Part shown: positions 31,879 to 40,392 of the stretch, one piece after another | How positions within the stretch are numbered: position 1 is the stretch's first letter | Layout of the letters: each line of letters starts with the position of its first letter | Source of the DNA: a bacterium | GTDB lineage: Bacteria > Planctomycetota > UBA1135 > GCA-002686595 | DNA: 40,392 nt | Direction: 5' to 3' | NCBI GenBank assembly: GCA_030428395.1 | Contig: JAUIDW010000014.1 | Location: 1-40,392 of the forward strand | Position numbers and translations under genes: made by a program | Notes under the pieces: model-generated | The model's input: only the letters and a program-made list of their open reading frames with translations | Database searches by the model: none | What the model was told of the DNA's origin: nothing

Positions 31879-33270
31879 CTAGCGCGCGGGCCGCTCGCGG
31901 TGCTGCAGCGCCGCGTCGAGGTCCTTCACCACGCTCTTGCGCATGCCGAAGGCCAGGGTGAGCACGACCTCGTCGTCGCGCTCGCCGTACTCGAGCCGCA
32001 GCGTGCGCCGGCGGGCCTTCGCGCTGGTGACCTCGGCGTTCGCGACGGCCTTCAGCTGCTCCTCCAGGTCGGGCAGCAGCACCAGCATGGCGCCGTAGAA
32101 CTCGCCGGCGTCGCGCGGCGAGTCCCACACGGTCACCAGCCGCAGGAAGCGCTGGTCCTCGTGGCCGAGGAGCGCCACCCGGTCGCCGCCCCAGCCGGCG
32201 GACGCGTCGTGGGTGTACGCGACGCCCATCACGGCCTCCTGGGACATCGTCACGCCGCCGCGCTCGGAGTACGGCACGGTCAGGATGCCGAGGACCAGCT
32301 CGCCGAGGACGTCCTCGTGCAGGATCTCCCAGCCCTCGGGCAGGTCGCCCTCCAGCGCGAACTCGATCTGCCGCGGCTCGTCGCGCTGCGCGGGGTCCCA
32401 GTACTTCTCGGGGTGCAGCACCTGCTCGCTCGAGCGCGGCGGGTCGGCGTAGGCCTCGTCGTAGGGGATCGGGGTGCCGTCGCGCGCGGCGCGGGCGATC
32501 TTCATGCCCGCCGCCAGCACGGAGTCCTCCTCCACGAGGAACTGCATGCCCGCGATGTAGGGCGCGAGCAGCGGCAGCCACAGGTAGCGCGGCGCGTCCT
32601 CGAGCGACTGCGCCTGCGCGCGGTCGGCCTCCTGCATGTCGGCCATGCTGATCTCGCCGTCGACGACGTGCTGGGTCGCCCACTGGGTCATGAGCACCGA
32701 GGCGGTGCCCTCGACCACCGCCATGAACGCCAGCGCCGCGTCCGAGTTGCCGAGGCGCGCCTGCAGGGACGCGTCCAGGTCGAAGTGCTGGTCGTCCAGC
32801 GCGTGGGTCAGCTCGTGCGACAGGATCACCTTGGCGACGCCGCCGGTGAACGACTCCATCAGGTAGAACGTGTCGGTCCCCGGCAGGTAGAAGCCGCCCA
32901 CCTGGTCGCGCACGAAGTCGAGGGTGGCCTGCTTGTAGTCGGCGTCGGGCGGCAGCAGGCCCAGCATGCGGGCCGTGACGTCGATGCCCGCGATCTTCTG
33001 GTCGGAGTAGTCCTCGGCGAACTCGTCCAGCAGGACCTGCACGAGCCCCTCCTTGTCCATGAGGCGGACGGCGACGTCGCGCTGGAACGCGCGGCCGCGC
33101 AGCTCCTCGACCTGGACGCGGATGCGCTCGGAGACGGCCTCGAGCTCCTCCTGGGACCAGACCTCGGCGTCCGCGGCGGCTTCCTGGACCGGGGGGTCGG
33201 CGGGGACGACGAGGGACGCGGGGGCGCACAGCGCGCAGGCGATCGCGAGGGGCGGAGCGAAGACGTTCAT
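31879..33270 (-). CDS. Exported gluzincin-like zinc metalloprotease
   Basis: 463 residues. The N-terminus is a signal peptide (FAPPLAIACALCAPASLVVPA). The zinc motif HELTH (152-156) sits in VILSHELTHALDDQHFDL, and VVEGTASVL supplies Glu187 as the likely third ligand, the pattern of gluzincins. Other parts: DQVGGFYLPGTDTFYL before the zinc helix, and a C-terminal globular part (GWGGDRVALLGHEDQRFLRLVTVWDSPRDAGEFYGAML). The ATG at 33270 has GGAA upstream; ATG 33279 (three residues longer) is an alternative. The family is common in myxobacteria and Planctomycetota; substrates are unknown. Divergent from the symporter gene. Confidence 0.83.
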   Translation of the reverse strand: MNVFAPPLAIACALCAPASLVVPADPPVQEAAADAEVWSQEELEAVSERIRVQVEELRGRAFQRDVAVRLMDKEGLVQVLLDEFAEDYSDQKIAGIDVTARMLGLLPPDADYKQATLDFVRDQVGGFYLPGTDTFYLMESFTGGVAKVILSHELTHALDDQHFDLDASLQARLGNSDAALAFMAVVEGTASVLMTQWATQHVVDGEISMADMQEADRAQAQSLEDAPRYLWLPLLAPYIAGMQFLVEEDSVLAAGMKIARAARDGTPIPYDEAYADPPRSSEQVLHPEKYWDPAQRDEPRQIEFALEGDLPEGWEILHEDVLGELVLGILTVPYSERGGVTMSQEAVMGVAYTHDASAGWGGDRVALLGHEDQRFLRLVTVWDSPRDAGEFYGAMLVLLPDLEEQLKAVANAEVTSAKARRRTLRLEYGERDDEVVLTLAFGMRKSVVKDLDAALQHRERPAR

Positions 33271-33428
33271 GGGTTCCATTCCGTGCCGGGGGCGAGGGTG
33301 AAGGGGACCGTACCCCGAGGGGGTGCGCGCTATTCGCGGCAGTCGCCGAATCCGGCGGCGAGCGAGTTTGCACCCCGGGAGCGGCGTTGGCACGATTCCC
33401 CCGCGTTCGCGCCCTGTCGGAGGAATCC

Positions 33429-35087
33429 ATGACGTTCTCGCGCCTGCTCGCCTGCCTCGCCCTGGCCCTCACGACGGCCCTCGCGCCCGCGGCGCAGGCC
33501 GCCGGTCCGGCGGCGGGGGCGGCCGCGCTACCCGCCGTTCAGGACGAGGGAGCGGCCCTGCCGGACCCGCAGGCGGACGAGCGCTCGGACTGGGAGAGGT
33601 TCAACGCCGCCGCCAACGACCTGTTCGGCAGCGTGAACGAGGCCTTCATGGCCGTGATCTTCTTCGACGTCTGGCCCTTCGACAACACGACGAACCCCGA
33701 CGGCTCGGTCGACAAGGGGCCGCTGAACATCCGGCTGGCGGTCATCTGGCTCGTCGCGGGGGCGGTCTACTTCACGCTGAAGATGCGCTTCGTGAACCTG
33801 CGCGCCTTCCGCCACGCGATCCGGGTCACCCGCGGGGTGTACGACAACCCCGACGACGAGGGCGAGGTCAGCAGCTTCCAGGCGCTGTCCGCGGCCCTGT
33901 CGGCCACCGTCGGGCTGGGCAACATCGCCGGCGTGGCCATCGCCGTCGGCACGGGTGGGCCGGGCGCGACGTTCTGGATGATCCTGGCGGGCCTGCTGGG
34001 CATGTCCTCGAAGTTCACCGAGTGCACGCTCGGGCAGATGTACCGCGAGGTGCGCCCCGACGGCCGCGTCATGGGCGGGGCCATGTTCTACCTGTCGAAG
34101 GGCCTGAAGGAGATGAAGCTCGGCGGCCTGGGGATGTTCCTCGCCGGCGCCTTCGCCTTCCTCTGCATCGGGGGCTCGATCGCCGGCGGCAACGCCTTCC
34201 AGGTCAGCCAGTCGCTCGGCGCCCTCCAGCTGAAGTTCCCCGTCTTCGTCGACCACCCGTGGCTGTACGGGCTGGTGATGACGGTCCTCGCCGGCGTCGT
34301 GATCATCGGCGGCATCCGCCGCATCGCCGCCACGGCCTCGAAGGTCGTGCCGCTGATGTGCGTGATCTACGTGCTGGCCTGTTTGTTCATCCTGGTGACG
34401 CACGCCTCCGAGGTGCCCGCGGCCATCGGCACCATCGTCAGCAGCGCCTTCTCGCCCGACGCCGCCTTCGGCGGGGCGATCGGCGTGCTGATCCTCGGGT
34501 TCCAGCGCGCGGCCTTCTCCAACGAGGCGGGCTGCGGCTCGGCGGCCATCGCCCACTCCGCGGCCAAGACGCCGCACCCCGTCCGCGAGGGCATCGTCGC
34601 CCTGCTGGAGCCGTTCATCGACACCGTGGTGGTCTGCACGATGACCGCCCTCGTGATCGTCATCACGCAGGCCTACGACGCGACGGCCCACCCGGAGTGG
34701 CAGGAGCTGATCCGCGCCGACCGCGGCGCCGCGCTCACCATGCTCGTGATGGAGTCCGAGATCTCCTGGTTCCCCTGGATCCTGTCCGTCGCCGTCGTGC
34801 TGTTCGCCTTCTCGACCATGATCTCGTGGTCCTACTACGGCGAGCGCTGCTGGGCGTGGATGTTCGGGGACCGCTCCTCGATGATCTACCGGATCATCTT
34901 CCTGGTGTTCGTCTTCCTGGGCTCGATCGTCACCGCGACGAACGTGCTGGCCCTGGGAGACCTGATGATCCTCGGGATGGCGCTGCCGAACATCGTCGGC
35001 GTGGTGCTGCTCTCCGGGAGGGTTCGCCAGCAGCTCGACGACTACATGCAGAAGCTGCACGCGGGCGAGTTCAAGACCTACAAGTGA
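33429..35087 (+). CDS. AGCS-family sodium:alanine/glycine symporter
   Basis: 552 residues with about 11 membrane helices. The ATG has a good ribosome site, GGAGGA at 33419-33424. After a signal-like start and an extra periplasmic stretch of about 45 residues, the family motifs follow: FRHAIRVTRGVYD, SSFQALSAALSATVGLGNIAGVAIAVGTGGPGATFWM (the AGCS sodium/substrate signature), LGQMYREV, NEAGCGSAAIAHSAAKTPHPVREG and a final WSYYGERCWAWMFG. It imports a small neutral amino acid with Na+. Substrate (Ala, Gly or Ser) is not resolved. The long N-terminal extension before the first family helix (SDWERFNAAANDLFGSVNEAF) is typical of several marine homologues. Confidence 0.93.
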   Translation: MTFSRLLACLALALTTALAPAAQAAGPAAGAAALPAVQDEGAALPDPQADERSDWERFNAAANDLFGSVNEAFMAVIFFDVWPFDNTTNPDGSVDKGPLNIRLAVIWLVAGAVYFTLKMRFVNLRAFRHAIRVTRGVYDNPDDEGEVSSFQALSAALSATVGLGNIAGVAIAVGTGGPGATFWMILAGLLGMSSKFTECTLGQMYREVRPDGRVMGGAMFYLSKGLKEMKLGGLGMFLAGAFAFLCIGGSIAGGNAFQVSQSLGALQLKFPVFVDHPWLYGLVMTVLAGVVIIGGIRRIAATASKVVPLMCVIYVLACLFILVTHASEVPAAIGTIVSSAFSPDAAFGGAIGVLILGFQRAAFSNEAGCGSAAIAHSAAKTPHPVREGIVALLEPFIDTVVVCTMTALVIVITQAYDATAHPEWQELIRADRGAALTMLVMESEISWFPWILSVAVVLFAFSTMISWSYYGERCWAWMFGDRSSMIYRIIFLVFVFLGSIVTATNVLALGDLMILGMALPNIVGVVLLSGRVRQQLDDYMQKLHAGEFKTYK

Positions 35088-35118
35088 GCCCGCCCCGCGC
35101 CGGGCGGACCGAGACACC

Positions 35119-36267
35119 GTGACCGACACCACGCCCCGCACCGACACCCCGCCCCCCGTCCAGCCCGTCGACCTCGAGGCCGAGCGCCGCGCCGTCGGCC
35201 CCGCGCTCGAGGAGGCCGTCCTGAACGTGCTGCGCAGCGGCCGCTACGTGCTCGGCCCCGAGGTCGAGGCCTTCGAGCGCGAGTTCGCCGCCTACGCCGG
35301 CGTCGCCCACGCGGTCGGCGTGGCCTCCGGCACCGACGCGATCGCCGTCGGCCTGCGCGCGCTCCGAGTCGGCCCCGGCGACGGCGTCGTCACGTCGCCG
35401 TTCACCTTCTTCTCGTCCGCGGGCGCCGTGGCCTGGATCGGCGCGCGCGTGCAGCTGGCGGACGTGGACCCCGAGACGGCGCTGCTCGACCCCGAGCGCG
35501 CCGCCGCGGCCGTCGACGGCACGACCCGCTGCATCCTGCCCGTCCACCTGTACGGCCAGCTCTGCGACGTGGTCGCGCTGCGCGCGCTGGCGGACGAGCG
35601 CGGCCTGGCCCTGCTCGAGGACGGCGCGCAGGCCGCCGGCGCGACCCGCGACGGGCGCTCGTGCGGGACGGTCGGGCACGCGGGCACCTACTCCTTCTAC
35701 GTCACGAAGAACCTCGGCGCCGCCGGCGAGGGCGGCCTGGTCGTGACGCAGGACGAGGAGACCGCGGCGCGCCTGCGCCGCCTGCGCGACCACGGCAGCC
35801 CGGCGAAGTACGTGCACGACGAGGTCGGGACCAACTCGCGCCTCCACGCCCTGCAGGCGGCGGTGCTGCGGACCAAGCTGCCGCACCTCGAGGCGTGGAA
35901 CGAGCGGCGCCGCGCCGTCGCGGCGCGCTACGACGACGCCTTCGCAGGCTCCGAGCGCGTCCGGCCCCTGGCCCGCGTGCCCGGGGGCGTGCACGCGTTC
36001 CACCAGTACACCGTGCGCGTCGTCGGTGCGGAGCGCGACGCCGTCCTGGCGCGGCTCGCGGAGCAGCGCATCGGCGCCGGGGTGCACTACCCCCGCCCCG
36101 TGCACCTGCAGGAGGCGGCCCGCGGCTGGGGGTACGGGCCCGGGGACTTCCCGGCGGCCGAGGCCCTCGCCGAGCGGGTCCTCTGCCTGCCCGTGCACCC
36201 CTTCCTCGCCGACGCCGACGTCGAGCGAGTGGCCGGCGCGGTCCTGGACGCCGCCGGGCGCGCGTAA
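35119..36267 (+). CDS. DegT/DnrJ/EryC1-family sugar aminotransferase
   Basis: 382 residues. PLP aminotransferase acting on nucleotide-linked keto-sugars in glycan synthesis. Motifs: LRSGRYVLGPEVEAFEREFAAYAG, GVASGTDAIAVGLRAL (phosphate binding), VTSPFTFFSSAGAVAW, LPVHLYGQLCDV, LLEDGAQAAGA (Asp for the pyridine ring), SFYVTKNLGAAGEGGLV with the PLP lysine, and the C-terminal GVHYPRPVHLQEA. It starts at a GTG 31 bases after the symporter. Exact sugar is not resolved; FdtB/QdtB- or WecE-type enzymes have this pattern. With manC it points to surface glycan synthesis. Confidence 0.93.
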   Translation: MTDTTPRTDTPPPVQPVDLEAERRAVGPALEEAVLNVLRSGRYVLGPEVEAFEREFAAYAGVAHAVGVASGTDAIAVGLRALRVGPGDGVVTSPFTFFSSAGAVAWIGARVQLADVDPETALLDPERAAAAVDGTTRCILPVHLYGQLCDVVALRALADERGLALLEDGAQAAGATRDGRSCGTVGHAGTYSFYVTKNLGAAGEGGLVVTQDEETAARLRRLRDHGSPAKYVHDEVGTNSRLHALQAAVLRTKLPHLEAWNERRRAVAARYDDAFAGSERVRPLARVPGGVHAFHQYTVRVVGAERDAVLARLAEQRIGAGVHYPRPVHLQEAARGWGYGPGDFPAAEALAERVLCLPVHPFLADADVERVAGAVLDAAGRA

Positions 36268-36472
36268 GTCCTTGTCCGGGCGCCCCCCGGCCTCCGGCCC
36301 CTGCCTTCAACCCCTTTTCGGGCCGGCACTTGGGGCTAGGAGCCGGGCCGCGGAGCCAGCGCGCCCCGACCCGCCCGAAGGCGATTCGTCCGCAACCCGC
36401 GGGCTCCCGCCGGTCGAGTAGGAGGGCGGGGGTCGGGACACGCCGTCCTGGCTCGCGCCGGCCCCTCCCGCG

Positions 36473-38863
36473 ATGCCTCGACCGACTCCCCGACATCTCC
36501 CCGTCCTGCCCCTCGCGGAGGCCGTCGTCCTGCCGGGCGGCGCCACCCGCCTGGTCCTCTCCGCCGGCCTGCCCGCCGCCCAGGCCCGCGAGCTCCTGGC
36601 CGCCCCCCTGCGCGACCCCGCCGAGGCCGCCGGGCGCGGCAACCTCGAGCCCACCGCCACGCGCTGCCGCGTGGTCGACGCCCTGACCGTGGAGGAGGGC
36701 AAGGTGGAGCTCCTGCTGTGCGGCGAGCAGCGGGTCGCCCTGGGCGACGTTCGGGGCCACGACGGGACCCTGTGGGCCGTGCCCCGCGCGCGGCGCGCGG
36801 AGCGGCGCGCGGCGGAGGACCTCGACACCGCCGCGGCCCGCTGCCGGGGGCGCCTGGAGGCCCTCCTGGAGGTCGACCCGCGCCTGCCGCGCGAGCTGAC
36901 CGACCGCCTGGCCGAGGTCGAGCCGGAGCGCCTGCCCGACCGCGCCGCCGACGACCTGCCGCTGCCCCCCACCGCCCGCCGCCGCCTGCTGGCCGCGCTC
37001 GACCCGCTCGAGCGCCTGACGGTCCTCGAGGAGGCGCTGGTCGCCGAGGAGGCCCACGCCCGCGGTCGCGTCCTGGGGCGCCTGGGCGCGACCGGCCCCG
37101 GGGCGCGCTCCCACCCCCACCTCGACGCGGAGGCGGAGGCCTACGAGCGGCGCATCGAGAGCAGCGCCATGCCCGAGGAGGCCCGCCGCCTGGCCTGGCG
37201 CGAGCTCGCCCACTTCCGCCTGGCGGCGCCGGGCTCGCGCGACGTGGGGCGGCTGCGCACCTGGCTCGAGTGGGTCCTCGAGCTGCCCTGGCACGCCGCG
37301 CACCCCGGTCCCGAGGACGCCGAGGCCGGCTTCGAGGAGGTCGCCGAGAGCCTGGACGCCAGCCACGTCGGCCTGAGCGATGCGAAGAGCCGGGTGGTCG
37401 AGTTCCTGGCCGTCCGCCGCCTGCGCGGCGAGACGGGCGGCGGCGCGCTCTGCTTCCTCGGCCCGCCGGGCACCGGCAAGACCAGCATGGCGCGGGCGCT
37501 GGCCCGCGCGCTGGGACGCGAGTTCCTGCACGTGCCGCTCGGCGGCATCACCGACGAGGCCGAGCTGCGCGGCTACTCCCACGCGCTGCCCGACGGCGTG
37601 CCCGGCGCGATCCTCGCCGGCCTGCACCGCACCGCGGCGCGCAACCCCGTGGTCCTGCTGGACGAGATCGACAAGGTGCAGTTCGGCAGCGAGGGCGACA
37701 CCGGCGGCGTGCTGCTCGAGATCCTGGACCCGGATCAGTCGCGCGAGTTCTTCGACCCGTACCTCGGCGTGCCGTTCGACCTCTCGCAGTGCCTGTTCGT
37801 GGCGACCGCCAACGACACCGAGGGGATGCCCGAGGCGCTGCTCGACCGCCTGGACGTGATCGAGTTCCACAGCTTCACCGAGAAGGAGAAGCTGCGCATC
37901 GCGCGCGATCACCTGCTGCCGCGCGCACGCGAGAACGCCGGCCTCGAGCGCGCCCAGCTGCGCATCAGCCACGGCGCCATGGTCGACGTCGTGCGCAAGT
38001 ACACCGAGGAGGCCGGCGTGCGCCGCTTCCAGCGCGTGCTGGACAGCCTGGCGCGCAAGGCGGCCCTGCAGGTGGTGCGCACGGGGTGCGGGCTGAACGT
38101 CAAGAAGGCGGAGCTGCTCGACCTGCTGGGCCCGGCGCTGGTCGACGAGGAGCTCAACCTGCGCGGCCCGCGCATCGGCTTCACCGTGGGCCTCGCCTGG
38201 ACGTCGGTCGGCGGCTCGCTGCTGCCGATCGAGGCGCTGGCCATGCCCGGCAGCGGGCGCACGATCCTGACCGGCTCGCTGGGCGACGTCATGCGCGAGT
38301 CCGTGCAGACCGCGCTGTCCTACGTGCGCTGCTCGTTCCGGGACTTCGGCATCGCCAGCGACCTGCTGGACTCGCTCGACCTGCACCTGCACTTCCCCTC
38401 GGGCGCGACGCCCAAGGACGGGCCCTCGGCCGGCGCCGGCATCGCCACGTCGCTGATCTCGCTCTTCACCGGGACGCCGGTGCGGCACGACGTGGCCGTC
38501 TCCGGCGAGGTGTCCCTGCACGGCGCGGTGCTGCCCGTCGGCGGCCTGCGCGAGAAGATCCTGGCCGCCCAGCGCGCCGGCATCCGGACCGTGATCGTCC
38601 CGGGCCGCAACGCGGAGGAGCTGATGCGCCTGCCGCCGGAGGTGCGCAGCGACGTCCGGCTCGTGCTGGTGGACCACGTCCGCGAGGTGTTCGCCGAGGC
38701 GCTCGCCACGAGCCGCCGGACCCGGCTCGGCCGCCTGCTGGCCGACCAGGCCCGGAGCCGGCGCCTGGCGTTCCGCTCGGAGGACACCCTCCGCAAGGCC
38801 CGGCCGCGCCGCGGGCGCCGGGGGCGCCGGCGCGACGACGGCAGGCTAGACTCGACGGCATGA
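36473..38863 (+). CDS. lon: Lon-type ATP-dependent protease
   Basis: 796 residues, close to the 780-810 of LonA. N-domain is diverged (HLPVLPLAEAVVLPGG). AAA+ part: Walker A GPPGTGKTSMARALAR (about residue 330), VPLGGITDEAELRGY, Walker B VVLLDEIDK, ATANDTEGMPEALLDRLDVIEF. Protease part: VGLAWTSVGG, HFPSGATPKDGPSAGAG with the catalytic Ser (about residue 652), and GGLREKILAA with the catalytic Lys (about residue 695). Unusual: the loop after DEAELRG, normally HRRTYIGAMPG, reads YSHALPDGVPG, so the pore-loop aromatic is missing. The C-terminus ends in an Arg-rich tail. It may be a second, specialised Lon. Its TGA overlaps the EF-hand gene start (ATGA). Confidence 0.92.
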   Translation: MPRPTPRHLPVLPLAEAVVLPGGATRLVLSAGLPAAQARELLAAPLRDPAEAAGRGNLEPTATRCRVVDALTVEEGKVELLLCGEQRVALGDVRGHDGTLWAVPRARRAERRAAEDLDTAAARCRGRLEALLEVDPRLPRELTDRLAEVEPERLPDRAADDLPLPPTARRRLLAALDPLERLTVLEEALVAEEAHARGRVLGRLGATGPGARSHPHLDAEAEAYERRIESSAMPEEARRLAWRELAHFRLAAPGSRDVGRLRTWLEWVLELPWHAAHPGPEDAEAGFEEVAESLDASHVGLSDAKSRVVEFLAVRRLRGETGGGALCFLGPPGTGKTSMARALARALGREFLHVPLGGITDEAELRGYSHALPDGVPGAILAGLHRTAARNPVVLLDEIDKVQFGSEGDTGGVLLEILDPDQSREFFDPYLGVPFDLSQCLFVATANDTEGMPEALLDRLDVIEFHSFTEKEKLRIARDHLLPRARENAGLERAQLRISHGAMVDVVRKYTEEAGVRRFQRVLDSLARKAALQVVRTGCGLNVKKAELLDLLGPALVDEELNLRGPRIGFTVGLAWTSVGGSLLPIEALAMPGSGRTILTGSLGDVMRESVQTALSYVRCSFRDFGIASDLLDSLDLHLHFPSGATPKDGPSAGAGIATSLISLFTGTPVRHDVAVSGEVSLHGAVLPVGGLREKILAAQRAGIRTVIVPGRNAEELMRLPPEVRSDVRLVLVDHVREVFAEALATSRRTRLGRLLADQARSRRLAFRSEDTLRKARPRRGRRGRRRDDGRLDSTA

Positions 38864-39750
38864 ACCTCGCCCTGCTCGTCCTGTCCACCCTCCTGGCGCA
38901 CCCCGCCGCGACCGCGCCGCGGCCGCAGGAGCCCGACCCCGAGGTCCCCCAGGAGACGACCCGCGGCGGCCGCGTCGACGAGGCGAACCAGCACGCCCGC
39001 CGCGAGGAGGAGTACTTCGCGATCTGCGACCACGACGGCGACGGCTGGATCTCGTTCCGCGAGGCCTCGGAGAGCCTGCGCGTGGACCGCAAGGGGTTCG
39101 CCCAGTTCGACACCGACCAGGACGGCCGCATCACGCGCGAGGAGTTCGGCGAGCGCTACCGCGAGATCGTCGCGACCGCCGGCGGCTTCCGCCCGCCCCA
39201 GGAGCCCCAGGAGCGCAAGCTGGTCCCGCGCCGCAACCCCGAGCAGCTGCGCAACGCCTACGACCGCGACGGCGACCGCGCGCTGGACCTCGACGAGCTG
39301 CAGGGCCTGCTCGAGGACTACGACCGCGGCGAGCTGCCGGTGGACGTCGTGATGGACAAGCTCGACTCGGACGGCAACGGCCGCCTCGAGCTCGGCGAGA
39401 TGGAGCTGATGAGCCGGCTCCTGTCGATCACCTGGGAGGAGGCCTCCGAGGACGACTCGTTCGAGCTGGTCCCGTCGGTCGAGGCCCTCTACGGGCAGGC
39501 CATCCCGCGCGAGGACTCCTTCAACGCGCAGCCGCTCCCGCCCTTCATCCCCGGGCCGGTGCCGCACTTCCGCCGCCTGGACCTGGACGACGACGGGTTC
39601 ATCTCCACCGAGGACCTCGTCAACCTCCAGCGCCCCGTCCAGCTGCCCATCCGGGCGCACGCCGTGGTGTCCGCCCTGGACACCAACGCGGACGGAGTCG
39701 TCGACCGCCGCGAGCTGCGGGCGTCGATGGAGAGCAAGGCGCGCCCGTAG
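38860..39750 (+). CDS. Exported protein with six EF-hand calcium-binding motifs
   Basis: 296 residues; the ATG overlaps the lon stop (ATGA). N-terminal signal-like MNLALLVLSTLLAHPAATA. Six canonical 12-residue EF loops: DHDGDGWISFRE, DTDQDGRITREE, DRDGDRALDLDE, DSDGNGRLELGE, DLDDDGFISTED and DTNADGVVDRRE, in three pairs spaced along the protein. A Pro-rich linker (AQPLPPFIPGPVP) precedes the last pair. It should be a secreted or periplasmic calcium-binding protein, a class common in Planctomycetota. Coupling to a cytoplasmic protease is unexpected. Confidence 0.9.
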   Translation: MNLALLVLSTLLAHPAATAPRPQEPDPEVPQETTRGGRVDEANQHARREEEYFAICDHDGDGWISFREASESLRVDRKGFAQFDTDQDGRITREEFGERYREIVATAGGFRPPQEPQERKLVPRRNPEQLRNAYDRDGDRALDLDELQGLLEDYDRGELPVDVVMDKLDSDGNGRLELGEMELMSRLLSITWEEASEDDSFELVPSVEALYGQAIPREDSFNAQPLPPFIPGPVPHFRRLDLDDDGFISTEDLVNLQRPVQLPIRAHAVVSALDTNADGVVDRRELRASMESKARP

Positions 39751-39764
39751 GGCGGCCCCGCGGG

Positions 39765-40392
39765 TCAGGAGTCGAACAGCGCCACGCAGGTCTCGTGGCG
39801 CGGCCCCCCCTCCGGGTCGGCCACGGCGAACTTGCGCTCGCCCCGCAGCGTCACGCCGGCCCACGAGCCGTCCAGCGCCAGGCAGTAGAAGTTGACGTCG
39901 AACGACGGGGTGCCGTCCTCGCGCAGCAGGCCCGGCTGCCAGGCCGCCATGCGCCGGGTCTGGCGCGCGATCCGGCGGAGGACCTCGAGGCCCGCGTCGA
40001 GGGGGGCGTCGCCCTGGCGCAGGCGCTCGACGATCGTGGCGCTGCCCGCGGCCAGGATGGCCGCCTCGCCGCGGCCGGTGGAACCGGCGCTGCCCGCCTC
40101 CTGGTCGCAGTAGAGCCCGGCGCCGACGATCGGCGAGTCCCCGACGCGCCCGGGGATCTTGAAGGCCAGGCCGGAGGTCGTGGTCGTGCAGGCCACGCCG
40201 CCGTCGGCGGCGAGCGCGGAGCAGTGGATCGTGCCGGTCGGCCGGGACTCGAAGGCCGCGGCGGCGACCGCGTCGGCCGCCCCCGGATCGGAGGCGCGGC
40301 CGTGGCCCTCGCCCGTGGCGGGAGGCGGCAGGCGGTCGTCGCGGTCGCTCATGGTCTCGCGCCAGCGCAGCCAGGCGCGCCGCGCCTCCTCC
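39765..40392 (-). CDS. N(4)-(beta-N-acetylglucosaminyl)-L-asparaginase / Ntn-hydrolase, partial (5' end beyond window)
   Basis: The C-terminal part of a glycosylasparaginase/isoaspartyl-peptidase-type Ntn hydrolase. The beta-chain starts at the autoprocessing threonine in GTIHCSALAADGGVACTTTTSG; KIPGRVGDSPIVGAGLYCDQ and GSTGRGEAAIL are the conserved substrate-binding loop. The frame is open to the window edge: upstream codons (EEARRAWLRWRETMSDRDDRLPP) fit the end of the alpha-chain, so the ATG at 40352 is internal. Such enzymes cleave Asn-linked GlcNAc or isoaspartyl bonds and mature by self-cleavage before Thr. Here the nucleophile is preceded by Gly. Confidence 0.88.
   Translation of the reverse strand, partial: EEARRAWLRWRETMSDRDDRLPPPATGEGHGRASDPGAADAVAAAAFESRPTGTIHCSALAADGGVACTTTTSGLAFKIPGRVGDSPIVGAGLYCDQEAGSAGSTGRGEAAILAAGSATIVERLRQGDAPLDAGLEVLRRIARQTRRMAAWQPGLLREDGTPSFDVNFYCLALDGSWAGVTLRGERKFAVADPEGGPRHETCVALFDS

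Overview
This window is very GC-rich chromosomal DNA (almost every third codon base is G or C) from a Gram-negative bacterium with an LPS-type outer membrane: it carries LptF/LptG- and LptE-like genes, a BamD-like lipoprotein, an AsmA-type bridge protein, and envelope-precursor enzymes (glmM, alr, manC). The small acid-tailed or EF-hand exported proteins, the bacterial histone and the extreme GC content fit the Planctomycetota best; that is inference, not proof. Nothing looks like a prophage, plasmid or CRISPR locus. Most genes overlap by 4 bases (GTGA/ATGA) or sit a few bases apart, so operons are tight.

Layout. 1-4694 (minus strand): an ECF-type sigma factor, hutI, an exported hydrolase-like protein with a long Asp/Ser repeat tail, and the start of an LptF/LptG permease. 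5154-9202 (plus): CorC/HlyC-like CBS protein, recO, BamD-like TPR lipoprotein, LptE-like lipoprotein. 9451-15102 (plus): ftsH, folP, glmM, tsaB. 15294-15539 (minus): a bacterial histone with a basic tail, divergent from alr (15943-17148). 17363-22747 (plus): AsmA-like giant protein, manC, ruvX. 22749-23633 (minus): alpha/beta hydrolase without a nucleophile serine. 23942-24323: RNase P RNA. 24685-25619 (plus): NUDIX hydrolase and a tiny Hfq/LSm-like protein. 25616-31018 (minus): M1 aminopeptidase lipoprotein, ferritin-like protein, a probable selenocysteine AhpD-family enzyme, and two tandem paralogous membrane proteins. 31050-36267: unknown protein, exported gluzincin-like metalloprotease, AGCS Na+/amino-acid symporter, DegT aminotransferase. 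36473-39750 (plus): Lon-like protease coupled to a six-EF-hand exported protein. 39765-end (minus): glycosylasparaginase fragment.

Most unusual items. (1) The AhpD-family gene reads through an in-frame TGA exactly where the second redox cysteine should be, with a hairpin 18 bases downstream, so it is a probable CxxU selenoprotein; it is 4-base-coupled to two unknown paralogous membrane proteins. (2) A bacterial histone fold with a truncated third helix and a Lys/Arg-rich N-terminal tail. (3) Two intergenic 211-212 bp elements, about 19 kb apart, each bounded by the same 20-22 bp perfect inverted repeat but with different, hairpin-rich interiors; one lies just upstream of the RNase P RNA promoter. 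(4) A 74-residue Hfq/LSm-like protein beside RNase P RNA. (5) A hydrolase with its GxSxG serine replaced. Start codons of several genes lie about 6-8 bases after a plausible -10 box, hinting at leaderless transcripts.
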